The position numbers and the translations under genes were made by a program. The notes beneath the pieces are model-generated. The model was not told the DNA's origin and searched no databases. It worked only from the letters and a program-made list of their open reading frames with translations. A DNA stretch of 46,912 nt from contig JANPJV010000188.1 of the NCBI GenBank assembly GCA_031425695.1, positions 1-46,912 of the forward strand, given 5' to 3'. The stretch comes from JANPJV01 sp031425695. GTDB taxonomy: Bacteria; Pseudomonadota; Gammaproteobacteria; Xanthomonadales; SZUA-5. This document shows, in pieces, positions 7,101 through 15,775 of the stretch (positions are counted from its first letter, which is position 1; every line of letters starts with the position of its first letter).

Positions 7101-8180
7101 ATGCGGATTCACCGACTCACTGTCGATGGTCTGCGCTGCCTGAGTGGGGTCGAAATTTCGCCAGGGTATGGGCTGAACCTCTTTCTCGGCCCTAACGGCG
7201 CGGGCAAGACCAGCGTCATTGAAGCTGCCTATTGTCTCGGTACGGGAAAATCGTTCCGCTTCGGCGGACCCGATGCACTGATCGCACGCGACCGACCTGC
7301 GCTTCAGGTCTACGCAGAACTGGAGTTGGAGGGCCGCAGCCTGCGGGTGGGCTTCGAACGCGCCGCTGCCAGCTGGCGCGGGCTCTGCAATGGCGAACGC
7401 ATCAGTGAGCTCGTGCGGCTGGCAGCCTTGGTGCCGGTCGTGTGCTTCAGTCCCGAATCCCATGAGCTCGTCGGTGGGGCTTCCGACGTGCGCCGCCGAT
7501 TCTTCGACTGGATCGTGTTCCACGTGGAACCGAGCTTCGCGGATGCTTATCGCCGCTACATGCGTGCCCTGAAGCAGCGCAACGTATTGCTCAAGCGAAA
7601 CCCCGGGGAAACCGAGTTGGCAGTGTGGACGGAGACGCTCGTGGCCGCCGGCGAGCAGCTGGCTGGCTTGAGGGCGAATGTGTTCCCTGAATTCGAAGCA
7701 CAAATGACCCAGACCCTGGGGGAGCTGCTGGGCGAAATGGGGAGCGCAGTGATTGCGTTCAAACGCGGTTGGAAGGATGGCGTAGGCTTTGCCGAGCGCT
7801 TGCACTCCATCGGCGTGCGCGAGCGGGAGGTTGGGTACACCCTGTCGGGCCCACACCGAGCCGACTGGTCGGTGGCTTTCGGAGGACACAGCGTCCGCGA
7901 ACAAGGGTCGCGTGGGCAACAAAAGCTGGTTGCCCTGGCCGCCGTCCTGGTCGCCGCCCGCCTTTATCGTGACCACCGCGGCGAGGCCCCGCTGATCGCC
8001 CTCGATGACCTTTTCTCCGAACTCGACCCAAACCACCAACGCCGCGCCCTCAACGCCTGCGCCGCCCTCGGCGCCCAGACCTGGGTCACCGGCACCGTCG
8101 CCAGCCCGGCGTTGGATGCTTGGCCGGGGGCCGTCGCTCAGTTCCACGTGGAACATGGACGGGTGTTGCCGGCGGGATAA
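7101..8180 (+). CDS. recF: DNA replication and repair protein RecF
   Basis: RecF is an SMC/ABC-type ATPase that helps RecO and RecR load RecA on gapped DNA. In 359 residues it shows Walker A GPNGAGKTS at about 30-38, the signature stretch SGPHRADW near residue 250, and Walker B with LIALDDLFSELD near residue 300. Length and N-terminus (MRIHRLTVDGLRCL) fit the family. The start at 7101 has an AGGGA-like ribosome site. It follows dnaN by 53 bp and is separated from gyrB by a long-hairpin repeat. Confidence 0.95.
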   Translation: MRIHRLTVDGLRCLSGVEISPGYGLNLFLGPNGAGKTSVIEAAYCLGTGKSFRFGGPDALIARDRPALQVYAELELEGRSLRVGFERAAASWRGLCNGERISELVRLAALVPVVCFSPESHELVGGASDVRRRFFDWIVFHVEPSFADAYRRYMRALKQRNVLLKRNPGETELAVWTETLVAAGEQLAGLRANVFPEFEAQMTQTLGELLGEMGSAVIAFKRGWKDGVGFAERLHSIGVREREVGYTLSGPHRADWSVAFGGHSVREQGSRGQQKLVALAAVLVAARLYRDHRGEAPLIALDDLFSELDPNHQRRALNACAALGAQTWVTGTVASPALDAWPGAVAQFHVEHGRVLPAG

Positions 8181-8202
8181 AGATCAAGATCAAGATCAAG
8201 GG

Positions 8203-8317
8203 TATGGACGCAAAAGGCGCAAAGGCCGCAAAAAGGGTGCAGTAGGGTGGGCAGAGAATTAACTTCCCGCGGCTCTATTTTGCGACCTTCGCTCTTTCTT
8301 GCGCCTTCTTGCGTCCG
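8203..8317. repeat. Long-hairpin intergenic element, CGCAAAG type (recF-gyrB gap)
   Basis: Left arm ATGGACGCAAAAGGCGCAAA plus CCGCAAAAAG; right arm TTTTGCGACC, CTTTCTTGCGCC and TTCTTGCGTCCG are imperfect complements. Just before it, 8181-8200 is a six-base tandem repeat (AGATCA three times, then AG). The same flank sits beside the copies at 2125 and 4125. It splits the usual recF-gyrB operon. Confidence 0.8.
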
Positions 8318-8440
8318 TTACTCTGATTCGCTTGCAGGCCCACTCGCGCGGCCCAGCCTCTTCACAGCCCCTCTGCTATCCTACTGAGTCAGCTTTTGCG
8401 GCCTGTTTCGGCCGCTTCCCAGCATCGAATCAGTGGACTC

Positions 8441-10918
8441 ATGAGCGAAGACCAGAAAGATTCTTCAGGCGATACGCCGGCCGATCGCAAGGCCTATGAC
8501 GCCGATTCAATCAAGGTCCTGAAGGGCCTCGATGCGGTGCGCAAGCGACCGGGGATGTACATCGGTGATACCGATGACGGGACCGGCCTGCACCACATGG
8601 TGTTCGAGGTGGTCGACAACTCGGTCGACGAGGCGCTGGCCGGTTACTGCAATGCGATTCTGGTCACGATCCACCTGGATGGCTCGGTGTCGGTAATCGA
8701 TAACGGCCGCGGCATTCCGGTCGCCATGCATCCAGAAGGCAAGTCGACCGCTGAAGTGGTCATGACCGTACTGCACGCGGGTGGCAAGTTCGACGACAAC
8801 AGCTACAAGGTTTCTGGCGGCCTGCACGGCGTCGGCGTGTCGGTGGTCAATGCGCTCTCCGAGAAGCTGCACCTGCGCATCGAGCGCGAGGGCTTTCTCT
8901 GGGAGCAGGAGTATGTTCTCGGCGATCCGGTCTATCCGCTGCGCCAGGTCAAGCCCTCAGAGGGACGCGGTACCTCGGTGCACTTCAAGCCGAGCACGAC
9001 GATCTTCACTGACGTCGAGTACCACTACGACATCCTCGCCAAGCGCCTGCGCGAGCTCGCGTTCCTGAACTCGGGCCTGCGCATCGAGCTCAAGGACGAG
9101 CGCAGCGACAAGACCGACACCTTTGCCTACGAAGGCGGCATTCGGTCGTTCGTGCAGCACCTGGCGCAGCTGAAGACGGCGCTGCACCCCACCGTCATCA
9201 GCGTGGTCGGCACGTCCAATGACATCAGCGTCAGCCTGGCGATGCAGTGGACCGACGCGTACCAGGAAAACGTGTACTGCTTCACCAACAACATCCCGCA
9301 GAAGGATGGTGGCACCCATCTCGCCGGTTTCCGCGCCGGCCTGACGCGCACCATCAACCAGTACATCGAATCGTCAGGCCAGCTCAAGAAAGAGAAAGTC
9401 GAGCTTTCGGGCGACGACAGCCGTGAGGGCCTCATCGCGGTCCTCTCGGTGAAGATCTCCGATCCGAAATTCTCCTCGCAGACCAAGGACAAGCTGGTTT
9501 CGTCCGAGGTCAAGAACGCGGTCGAGAGCATCGTCAGCCAGAAGGTCTCCGAGTTCCTGGTCGAACATCCTTCCGAGGCCCGCGCGATCACCAGCAAGGT
9601 GGTCGAGGCCGCGCGAGCGCGCGAAGCTGCGCGCAAGGCGCGCGAGATGACGCGGCGAAAAGGCGCCCTCGACGTCGCCGGGCTGCCCGGCAAGCTCGCG
9701 GATTGCCAAGAACGCGATCCCGCGCTGTCCGAGCTCTTCATCGTCGAGGGCGACTCGGCCGGTGGCTCGGCGAAGCAGGGACGCAATCGCAAGTTCCAGG
9801 CGATCCTGCCGCTCAAGGGCAAGATCCTCAATGTCGAAAAGGCGCGCTTCGACAAGATGCTGTCATCGGCCGAGATCGGCACCTTGATCACGGCGCTCGG
9901 CTGCGGCATCGGCCGCGACGAGTACAACCCCGACAAGGTGCGCTACCACCGCATCATCCTGATGACCGACGCCGACGTCGATGGCTCGCACATCCGCACC
10001 CTGCTGCTGACCTTCTTCTACCGGCAGATGCCCGAGCTCTTCGAGCGTGGCTACATCTACATCGGCCTGCCGCCGTTGTACAAAGTCACCCAGGGCAAGC
10101 AGATCACCTATCTCAAGGACGATTCGGCACTCGGGCAGTTCCTGCTCGCCAGCGCGGTCGAAGGCAGCACGCTCAGCCCCGGCACCGATGTCCCGGCGAT
10201 CGCTGGCCATGCGCTCGAAACGCTGATGCAGCGCTTCGACGCGGCCCAGTCCCAGCTCAAGCGCCTGCGCTTGCGGTTCGACCCGGGCGTGCTCGAAGCG
10301 ATCATGGAATTGCCAATCGTCGATGCCGAGGCGATCACCGAGCGCGGCCGATTCGAAGAGCTTGCCGCCACGCTGGAACGGCGCCTCGCCGGCCCGGCGC
10401 TCGACCATCCGCACTACACCGTGCGCGTGATCGAACAGGGCGGTGGGACACGCGAAGACGGCAGCCACGTGGCCTTGACCCTCGCGCTGTCGATCGAACG
10501 CACCCACCACGGCCTCAGCACCCACACGCTGCTGCCCGCCGGCTTCTTCGCCAGCTCCGACTACACCCCGCTGGCTGAGCTCTCGCGGCACCTGGGCGGC
10601 TTGCTGACCCCCGGGGCGAGTGTCACCCGAGGCGGAAAAACCAAGGAAATCAATACCTTCCGTGAAGCCCACACGTGGCTCATGGAACAAGCCAAGCGCA
10701 ACCGCGAAATCGGCCGCTTCAAGGGCCTCGGCGAGATGAACCCAGAACAGCTCTGGGACACCTCGGTCAACCCCGAAACCCGCCGCCTGCTCAAAGTCGG
10801 CATCGAAGACGCCGTCGCCGCCGACCAGATGTTCTCGATGCTCATGGGCGAGGCCGTGGAACCTCGCCGCGAGTTCATCGAAGCGAATGCATTACGCGTC
10901 GCGAACCTGGATGTATGA
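8441..10918 (+). CDS. gyrB: DNA gyrase subunit B
   Basis: GyrB is the ATPase half of DNA gyrase, which introduces negative supercoils. The 825-residue product has the GHKL ATPase region (NSVDEALAG, DNGRGIPV, GGLHGVGVSVVNALS), the transducer domain, the TOPRIM motif EGDSAGGSAKQGR, the metal-binding DADVDG, and the long C-terminal part typical of proteobacterial GyrB, ending RREFIEANALRVANLDV. The ATG at 8441 begins MSEDQKD; the same frame upstream has no conserved residues. Immediately after the stop, a diverged second copy of the last 23 codons is present (see 10992-11078). Confidence 0.97.
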   Translation: MSEDQKDSSGDTPADRKAYDADSIKVLKGLDAVRKRPGMYIGDTDDGTGLHHMVFEVVDNSVDEALAGYCNAILVTIHLDGSVSVIDNGRGIPVAMHPEGKSTAEVVMTVLHAGGKFDDNSYKVSGGLHGVGVSVVNALSEKLHLRIEREGFLWEQEYVLGDPVYPLRQVKPSEGRGTSVHFKPSTTIFTDVEYHYDILAKRLRELAFLNSGLRIELKDERSDKTDTFAYEGGIRSFVQHLAQLKTALHPTVISVVGTSNDISVSLAMQWTDAYQENVYCFTNNIPQKDGGTHLAGFRAGLTRTINQYIESSGQLKKEKVELSGDDSREGLIAVLSVKISDPKFSSQTKDKLVSSEVKNAVESIVSQKVSEFLVEHPSEARAITSKVVEAARAREAARKAREMTRRKGALDVAGLPGKLADCQERDPALSELFIVEGDSAGGSAKQGRNRKFQAILPLKGKILNVEKARFDKMLSSAEIGTLITALGCGIGRDEYNPDKVRYHRIILMTDADVDGSHIRTLLLTFFYRQMPELFERGYIYIGLPPLYKVTQGKQITYLKDDSALGQFLLASAVEGSTLSPGTDVPAIAGHALETLMQRFDAAQSQLKRLRLRFDPGVLEAIMELPIVDAEAITERGRFEELAATLERRLAGPALDHPHYTVRVIEQGGGTREDGSHVALTLALSIERTHHGLSTHTLLPAGFFASSDYTPLAELSRHLGGLLTPGASVTRGGKTKEINTFREAHTWLMEQAKRNREIGRFKGLGEMNPEQLWDTSVNPETRRLLKVGIEDAVAADQMFSMLMGEAVEPRREFIEANALRVANLDV

Positions 10919-10991
10919 AACCGCCAACGAGCGCCAGCGACAGGCGAGGTTTCGAGCGGCGCAGCCGCGAAAGGCCGAACGCCCGGCAGCT

Positions 10992-11078
10992 ATGCTGACG
11001 GGCCTGACCGAAGCTGTCGCGCCGCGCCGAGAGTTCATCGAAGCCAACGCCCTGCGCGTCGCGAACCTCGACGTCTGA
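10992..11078 (+). pseudogene. Diverged duplicate of the gyrB 3' end
   Basis: Bases 11010-11078 encode EAVAPRREFIEANALRVANLDV and a stop, matching the GyrB C-terminus in all but one residue. The DNA differs from the true gyrB end (10850-10918) at 15 of 69 positions by my hand count, nearly all at third codon positions. Weaker similarity (MLTG against MLMG) reaches back to about 10992. The 90 bp between the copies match nothing I recognise. A recent tandem duplication would be nearly identical; this pattern suggests a related gyrB allele replaced the resident gene and left the old tail behind. Confidence 0.85.
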
Positions 11079-11085
11079 TCGAACG

Positions 11086-11370
11086 AGAGCCTTTCTTACA
11101 CAAAAAGCACAAAAAGAGCGGACACAAGATGCACATAACGAGCTGTTTGTAGTTTGGGTGCGCGGCGCGACCTGTGCTCCACGCAACCCAAGAAATCACG
11201 AGCTTTACGTAGTTGGCGCGCGGCGCTATCCAGCCCCACGCACCAAACAAAACATCGCTCTTGGTAGTTGGGTGCGCGGCGCGACCGGAGCTCCAGGTTC
11301 TAAACAAAACAAAAGCTCTTTATGTGCATCTTGTGTCCGCTCTTTTTGTGCTTTTTGTGTGAGAAGGCTC
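11086..11370. repeat. Long-hairpin element with 41-bp perfect arms, ACAAAAAG type
   Basis: The arms 11098-11138 and 11320-11360 are perfect inverted copies of 41 bp (units ACAAAAAG, GCGGACACAAG, GCACATAA), and similarity extends outward to GAGCC/GGCTC. Between them lie three direct repeats of about 55-58 bp that start GTAGTTTGG or GTAGTTGG and continue with GCGCGGCGC at about 11150, 11209 and 11263. The gap of 372 bp between the gyrB remnant and ilvB holds nothing else that I can see; the short frames in it are repeat translation. Confidence 0.88.
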
Positions 11371-11450
11371 TGCTGCTGTCTGGCGCGCTTGAGTGTGCAC
11401 TCGCAGCATTTGCGGGTACTCTCGGGTGAAGCGTGGTCCAGGGGTTGGCG

Positions 11451-13208
11451 ATGAGCGAGAGTTTGATGACGGGTGCGGAGATCGTGGTGCGGGCGCTCAT
11501 TGATCAGGGCGTGCGGCATATCTTCGGTTATCCCGGCGGGGCGGTGCTGCCGATCTACGACGCGCTATTCAAGCAGGACGTCATCGAGCACATCCTGGTG
11601 CGCCATGAGCAAGGTGCGGCGCACGCGGCGGAAGGCTATGCGCGCTCGACCGGCAAGGCTGGCGTGCTGCTGGTGACTTCGGGGCCGGGCGCGACCAATG
11701 CGGTGACCGGCCTCACCGACGCGATGATGGATTCGATCCCGCTGGTGGCGATCACCGGCCAGGTGCCGACCCATCTCATCGGCACGGACGCGTTCCAGGA
11801 ATGCGACACCGTCGGCATTACCCGTGCCTGTACGAAGCACAACTTCCTCGTGCGCGATATCAACGACCTCGCGCGCGTGCTGCACGATGCCTTCTACATT
11901 GCGACCACCGGCCGCCCGGGCCCCGTCGTGGTCGATATCCCGAAGGATGTCCAGTTCCGCAAGGGCGAGTACCTCGGGCCGGGCCACATCGTTCATCGCA
12001 CTTACCGGCCGCGCGTCCAGGGTGACCCGGCGCGCATCGAGCAGGCGGTCGAGCTGATGGCCAACGCGCGGCGCCCGGTGTTCTATACCGGCGGTGGCGT
12101 GATCAATTCCGGCCCGCGCGCTTCCGCGTTGCTGCGCGAACTGGTGCGCGTGACCGGCTTCCCGATCACCTCGACCTTGATGGGTTTGGGTGCCTATCCC
12201 GCGAGCGACCGCCAGTGGCTCGGCATGCTCGGGATGCACGGCACCTATGAAGCCAACCTGGCGATGAACCGCTGCGACTTGCTGATCAACATCGGTGCGC
12301 GCTTCGATGATCGCGTGACCGGGCGCCTGGATGCCTTCTCACCGGGGAGCAAGAAGATTCATGTCGACATCGACCCGTCGTCGATCAACAAGAATGTTCG
12401 GGTAGATGTGCCGATCGTCGGCGATTGTGCGCACGTCCTCGAAGCCATGCTCGAGTTGTGGAAGGCGCGCACGCACCAGCCGGACATGGGGGCACGGACG
12501 GCGTGGTGGGCGCAGGTCGACGCCTGGCGCGCACGCAAGTCGCTGGCGTATCGGCACTCGACGACGACGATCAAGCCACAGTACGCGGTCGAGCGGCTGT
12601 ACCAGCTCACCAAGGACAGGAACACCTACATCACGACCGAAGTCGGCCAGCACCAGATGTGGGCGGCGCAGCATTACCACTTCGAGGAGCCGAACCGCTG
12701 GATGACCTCGGGTGGGCTTGGCACCATGGGCTATGGCGTGCCGGCCGCGGTCGGCGTGCAGGTCGCGCATCCCGACGCGTTGGTCATCGATATCGCGGGC
12801 GAAGCCAGCGTGCAGATGACCTTGCAGGAGATTTCCACGGCGGTGCAGTTCCGCCTGCCGATCAAGATTTTCATCTTGAATAACGAATACATGGGGATGG
12901 TGCGCCAGTGGCAGCAACTGCTGCACGGCGGCCGCTACTCGCACTCGTATTCCGAAGCGCTGCCGGACTTCGTCAAGCTGGCCGAGGCATATGGCGCGAA
13001 AGGCCTGCGCGCGCAGACGCCGGCTGAGCTCGACGCCGCAATCCTCGAAATGATCGACCATCCGGGCCCGGTGATCTTCGACTGCGTGGTCGACAAGCTC
13101 GAGAACTGCTACCCGATGATTCCCTCCGGCGCCGCGCATGACGAAATGATCCTGCCGGATGCGGTCGACGGGGTTGGCGTTTCCGAGGCCGGGAAGATGC
13201 TCGTATGA
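11451..13208 (+). CDS. ilvB: Acetolactate synthase, large subunit
   Basis: This ThDP enzyme condenses two pyruvates to acetolactate, or pyruvate with 2-oxobutyrate, the first common step of branched-chain amino acid synthesis. The 585-residue product shows the three domains of the family: an N-terminal ThDP domain with the activating Glu in RHEQGAAHAAEGYAR, a central FAD-type domain, and a C-terminal ThDP/Mg site with GDA-like GEASVQMT and NNEYMGMVRQWQ. The ATG at 11451 has AGGGG upstream. The stop overlaps ilvN by ATGA, so translation of both subunits is likely coupled. No leader peptide or attenuator was recognised upstream, where the large hairpin element sits. Confidence 0.95.
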   Translation: MSESLMTGAEIVVRALIDQGVRHIFGYPGGAVLPIYDALFKQDVIEHILVRHEQGAAHAAEGYARSTGKAGVLLVTSGPGATNAVTGLTDAMMDSIPLVAITGQVPTHLIGTDAFQECDTVGITRACTKHNFLVRDINDLARVLHDAFYIATTGRPGPVVVDIPKDVQFRKGEYLGPGHIVHRTYRPRVQGDPARIEQAVELMANARRPVFYTGGGVINSGPRASALLRELVRVTGFPITSTLMGLGAYPASDRQWLGMLGMHGTYEANLAMNRCDLLINIGARFDDRVTGRLDAFSPGSKKIHVDIDPSSINKNVRVDVPIVGDCAHVLEAMLELWKARTHQPDMGARTAWWAQVDAWRARKSLAYRHSTTTIKPQYAVERLYQLTKDRNTYITTEVGQHQMWAAQHYHFEEPNRWMTSGGLGTMGYGVPAAVGVQVAHPDALVIDIAGEASVQMTLQEISTAVQFRLPIKIFILNNEYMGMVRQWQQLLHGGRYSHSYSEALPDFVKLAEAYGAKGLRAQTPAELDAAILEMIDHPGPVIFDCVVDKLENCYPMIPSGAAHDEMILPDAVDGVGVSEAGKMLV

Positions 13209-13834
13209 CCTCGGACCATCCGTTCACCACGCCGCTCACCGCCACGCCTGCGCCCGTGGTCTCCATTGGCCGTGCACCCGAGACCAGCACCTTGAACCAG
13301 TCCGCCTCCGCCTACTTCCTGGTCGATTCCAAGCCGCGCCCGGTCAAGGCGACCCTCTCGATCATCGTCGACAATGAAGTCGGCGCGCTTGCGCGCGTGG
13401 TCGGCCTTTTCGCCGGTCGCGGCTACAACATCGAGTCGCTCACGGTGGCCGAAACTGATCACCAGAAGCACACGTCGCGCATCACCATCGTCACCTCCGG
13501 CACGGCCGAGATCATCGAGCAGATCAAGGCCCAGATCGCGCGCCTGATCCCGGTGCGCCGCGTGGTCGACCTCGCCCAGGAAAAATTTGGCGTCGAACGC
13601 GAAATGGCGCTGGTCAAGGTCGCCGGTACCGGCGAAAGCCGCAGCGAAGCACTGCGCCTCTCCGAAGTCTTCCGCGCCCGCGTCATCGACATCACCCACT
13701 CGAGCTTCCTGTTCGAGCTTACCGGCACCCCGGCCAAGATCGACGCCTTCATCGACCTCATGATCCCGCTCGGCCTGGTCGAAACCAGCCGCACAGGCGT
13801 GGTGGCGATCAGTCGCGGGGCCGAAGCGCTGTAA
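13205..13834 (+). CDS. ilvN: Acetolactate synthase, small regulatory subunit (extended N-terminus)
   Basis: IlvN/IlvH activates the large subunit and gives feedback inhibition by valine. The ACT domain starts about residue 48 (KATLSIIVDNEVGALARVVG, then RGYNIESLTV), and the C-terminal ALS_ss domain ends near GVVAISRG. The 209-residue product is about 45 residues longer than the usual 160-165. The extra N-terminal part is Thr/Pro/Ser-rich with no domain I know. The ATG at 13205 overlaps the ilvB stop (ATGA), which supports it, but an internal start cannot be ruled out; a GTG pair lies in the extension. Confidence 0.93.
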   Translation: MTSDHPFTTPLTATPAPVVSIGRAPETSTLNQSASAYFLVDSKPRPVKATLSIIVDNEVGALARVVGLFAGRGYNIESLTVAETDHQKHTSRITIVTSGTAEIIEQIKAQIARLIPVRRVVDLAQEKFGVEREMALVKVAGTGESRSEALRLSEVFRARVIDITHSSFLFELTGTPAKIDAFIDLMIPLGLVETSRTGVVAISRGAEAL

Positions 13835-13849
13835 AAGACCGTGGTTTTG

Positions 13850-13940
13850 GTAGGTCATGTTGCCCGCGCGAGCGGGCTACTTGACGGGTTGGTTGCCGAA
13901 AGTCGTCAAGTAGACCGCTATCGCGGTCAACATGACCTAC
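13850..13940. repeat. GTAG-type REP doublet, family D, copy 2
   Basis: Same 91-bp length and the same outer (GTAGGTCATGTTG) and inner (CTACTTGACG) stems as the copy at 4181. The small hairpins differ with pairing kept: GCCCGC-gcga-GCGGGC replaces GCTCGC/GCGAGC, and GACCGC-tatc-GCGGTC replaces GCCGGC/GCCGGC. It lies between the convergent ilvN and FG-GAP genes. Confidence 0.9.
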
Positions 13941-13961
13941 AAAGTCCTGCCGCGCCGCGCG

Positions 13962-15584
13962 CTATTCGAAGCCGTTGCGAAACAGCAGATCGCTCACTCC
14001 CGCCGGGTTCACGGCGGCCTGCCCATTGCGCAGCAGGCCGCCGCGGGCGGTGCCCCAGCGAGTTCGGGCGTTGGCGGATCCGGGGATTTCATACGCGACG
14101 ACGCCGGAAGCACTGGTCCCCACCACGATTTCGTAGTTGGGATCGGTGTCGAGTTGGGCGATGGTGGGGGCGCCCAGGCCGCCGTTCCACGTGGCGCTGC
14201 CGCGTGGCGCCGGCAAGTTGACGCTGTGCAGTAACGTGCCCTCGTAGCTCAAGATGATCAGTCGGCCGACTGAGCCCGCTGGCGTCTTCTGCGGCCAGGT
14301 GGTGAAGATCACCTCGGCAAACCCATCGTTATCGAGATCGACGACGGCCGGCTCCGCGGCAAAGCGGAAACCGGTGCCGGGCACCGTGTATGGCCAGCTG
14401 TGTTTTTCGGTCTTGTCGAGCCACCAGGCGTGCACTTTGCCGTCGTAGCTCGCGAACAGGATTTCCTTGTCCCCATCGCTGTCGAGATCGGCCGGAACGG
14501 CATTGACGAGCGCATCTTCGATGGTCGAAAACTGCCCCTGGATCAGCGGCGGGCCGCTCTGCCCCTGAGGCGGGAGGATGGTCCAGTCGTAGCCGCTGCC
14601 GCTCCAGCGGGTGCGGTCGCGTCTCAAGATCCAGGGGATGTAGTAGAGGTCGCCGGCGGGATCGCCGACCGCGCAGTTGTACACGTCGCCCGGGACGACG
14701 AGCTCGAGGCTGCCGTCGCCATCCATGTCGGCAATGGTCGGTGCGGCATTGGCGAAGTTGGGCCGGTGCTGGACACCGCAGGCAGCGAAGCCGACCAGGT
14801 CTGCCGCCTGGTCGACGTGCACGCCTACTTGCGACCATTTCTTGGGCCGGCCGCCGCTCAAGCCGTAAACCACGTTGGTATTCAACTGGTTACCGGCATT
14901 GTCGAGTGCCGTGATGTAGTGCGTGTCGGTCGGCGCGTAGATCTCACTCTGGCCGTCGCCGTCGAGATCCCCGATGGCGAGGTTCTCGTTGTACATGCCG
15001 GCACCGGTGCCGATCGCACTCTCGACCGCACGCCGCGCCGGGAAGCCCGGGCGCACGCTGCCGTCGTGCTCGTACACGCTGACCTGCTCGGTGCCGCCAC
15101 TCGACGCGCGCCCGACGATGAGCTCGAGGTCGCCATTGCTGTCGAGGTCGGCGGCCGCGAGGCTGCGGATCTCGCCGGTCGGGAACGCCGCGCGCGCCCA
15201 CAACACCGCCCCGGTCGCGCTGTAAAGATAGAGCTGATTGCCGGTGCCTGACTCACGCCCGCGCCCGACCGCACTTTCCAGGCCCGGGCTGGCGAGATCG
15301 AAATCGGCCACCGCAATCGCCGGCCACACGCGCTGCGCGTTCGTCCCGCGCCATTTGAGGCTGCCGCCGACACCATTCAACGCGACCGCGTCGTAACTGC
15401 CCCAGACCACGTCGATCGCACCATCGGCATCGATGTCCGCCACGGCCGGACCACTGTACCAGCCGACTTGGCAGAAACTGGCGAGGCAGCCGCCGTAGGC
15501 CCACGACTGCACCGGGGCACCGATCTGCGCCATTGCGGGCAGTGCGCTGGCCAGCAGCAGGCAGAAAGAGGTGATTCGAAACAT
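13962..15584 (-). CDS. Secreted FG-GAP/VCBS repeat protein
   Basis: This is a 540-residue exported protein. The ATG at 15584 begins a clear signal peptide, MFRITSFCLLLASALPAMAQ, with cleavage after AMA. The rest is a series of FG-GAP/VCBS-type units with calcium-binding-like loops of the DxDxDGxxD kind (for example DIDADGAIDVVWG, DLDSNGDLELIVG, DLDGDGQSEIYAP, DMDGDGSLELVVP, DLDSDGDKEILFA), as in beta-propeller folds related to integrin alpha chains. It probably acts at the cell surface or outside. The last residues, SDLLFRNGFE, closely match the end of the secreted dehydrogenase at 38590 (TDLIMANGFE). A longer upstream frame to 15737 has no coding look. No operon partner is seen. Confidence 0.85.
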   Translation of the reverse strand: MFRITSFCLLLASALPAMAQIGAPVQSWAYGGCLASFCQVGWYSGPAVADIDADGAIDVVWGSYDAVALNGVGGSLKWRGTNAQRVWPAIAVADFDLASPGLESAVGRGRESGTGNQLYLYSATGAVLWARAAFPTGEIRSLAAADLDSNGDLELIVGRASSGGTEQVSVYEHDGSVRPGFPARRAVESAIGTGAGMYNENLAIGDLDGDGQSEIYAPTDTHYITALDNAGNQLNTNVVYGLSGGRPKKWSQVGVHVDQAADLVGFAACGVQHRPNFANAAPTIADMDGDGSLELVVPGDVYNCAVGDPAGDLYYIPWILRRDRTRWSGSGYDWTILPPQGQSGPPLIQGQFSTIEDALVNAVPADLDSDGDKEILFASYDGKVHAWWLDKTEKHSWPYTVPGTGFRFAAEPAVVDLDNDGFAEVIFTTWPQKTPAGSVGRLIILSYEGTLLHSVNLPAPRGSATWNGGLGAPTIAQLDTDPNYEIVVGTSASGVVAYEIPGSANARTRWGTARGGLLRNGQAAVNPAGVSDLLFRNGFE

Positions 15585-15775
15585 CGCGTTGTCTCGACCT
15601 GATCGAATCAGATTAACGCGGGTTCGATCTAAAGGGTGCCAAGGGTGTCGCGGAATGGCGGGTAATGCACTGGGGGTTCTCGCTACGTAGTGACACGCGG
15701 CGCTGGCGCGATGAACGTTGCCGCTTAAAACCAACACAACGCGCGCTCAGAGCCACGCTACCAAGGCCACGAGCC

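Noticed and set aside
6912..8156. 414-residue frame opposite recF
   Set aside because: Shadow of recF on the other strand, no start context, no known motif.
10887..11078. 63-residue frame behind gyrB
   Set aside because: It starts inside the gyrB end in another frame and finishes in the duplicated gyrB tail; treated as a remnant, not a gene.
15585..15775. Possible gene or element in the 191-bp gap before the FG-GAP gene
   Set aside because: No open frame with coding character, no clear repeat and no terminator found; I see nothing to annotate.
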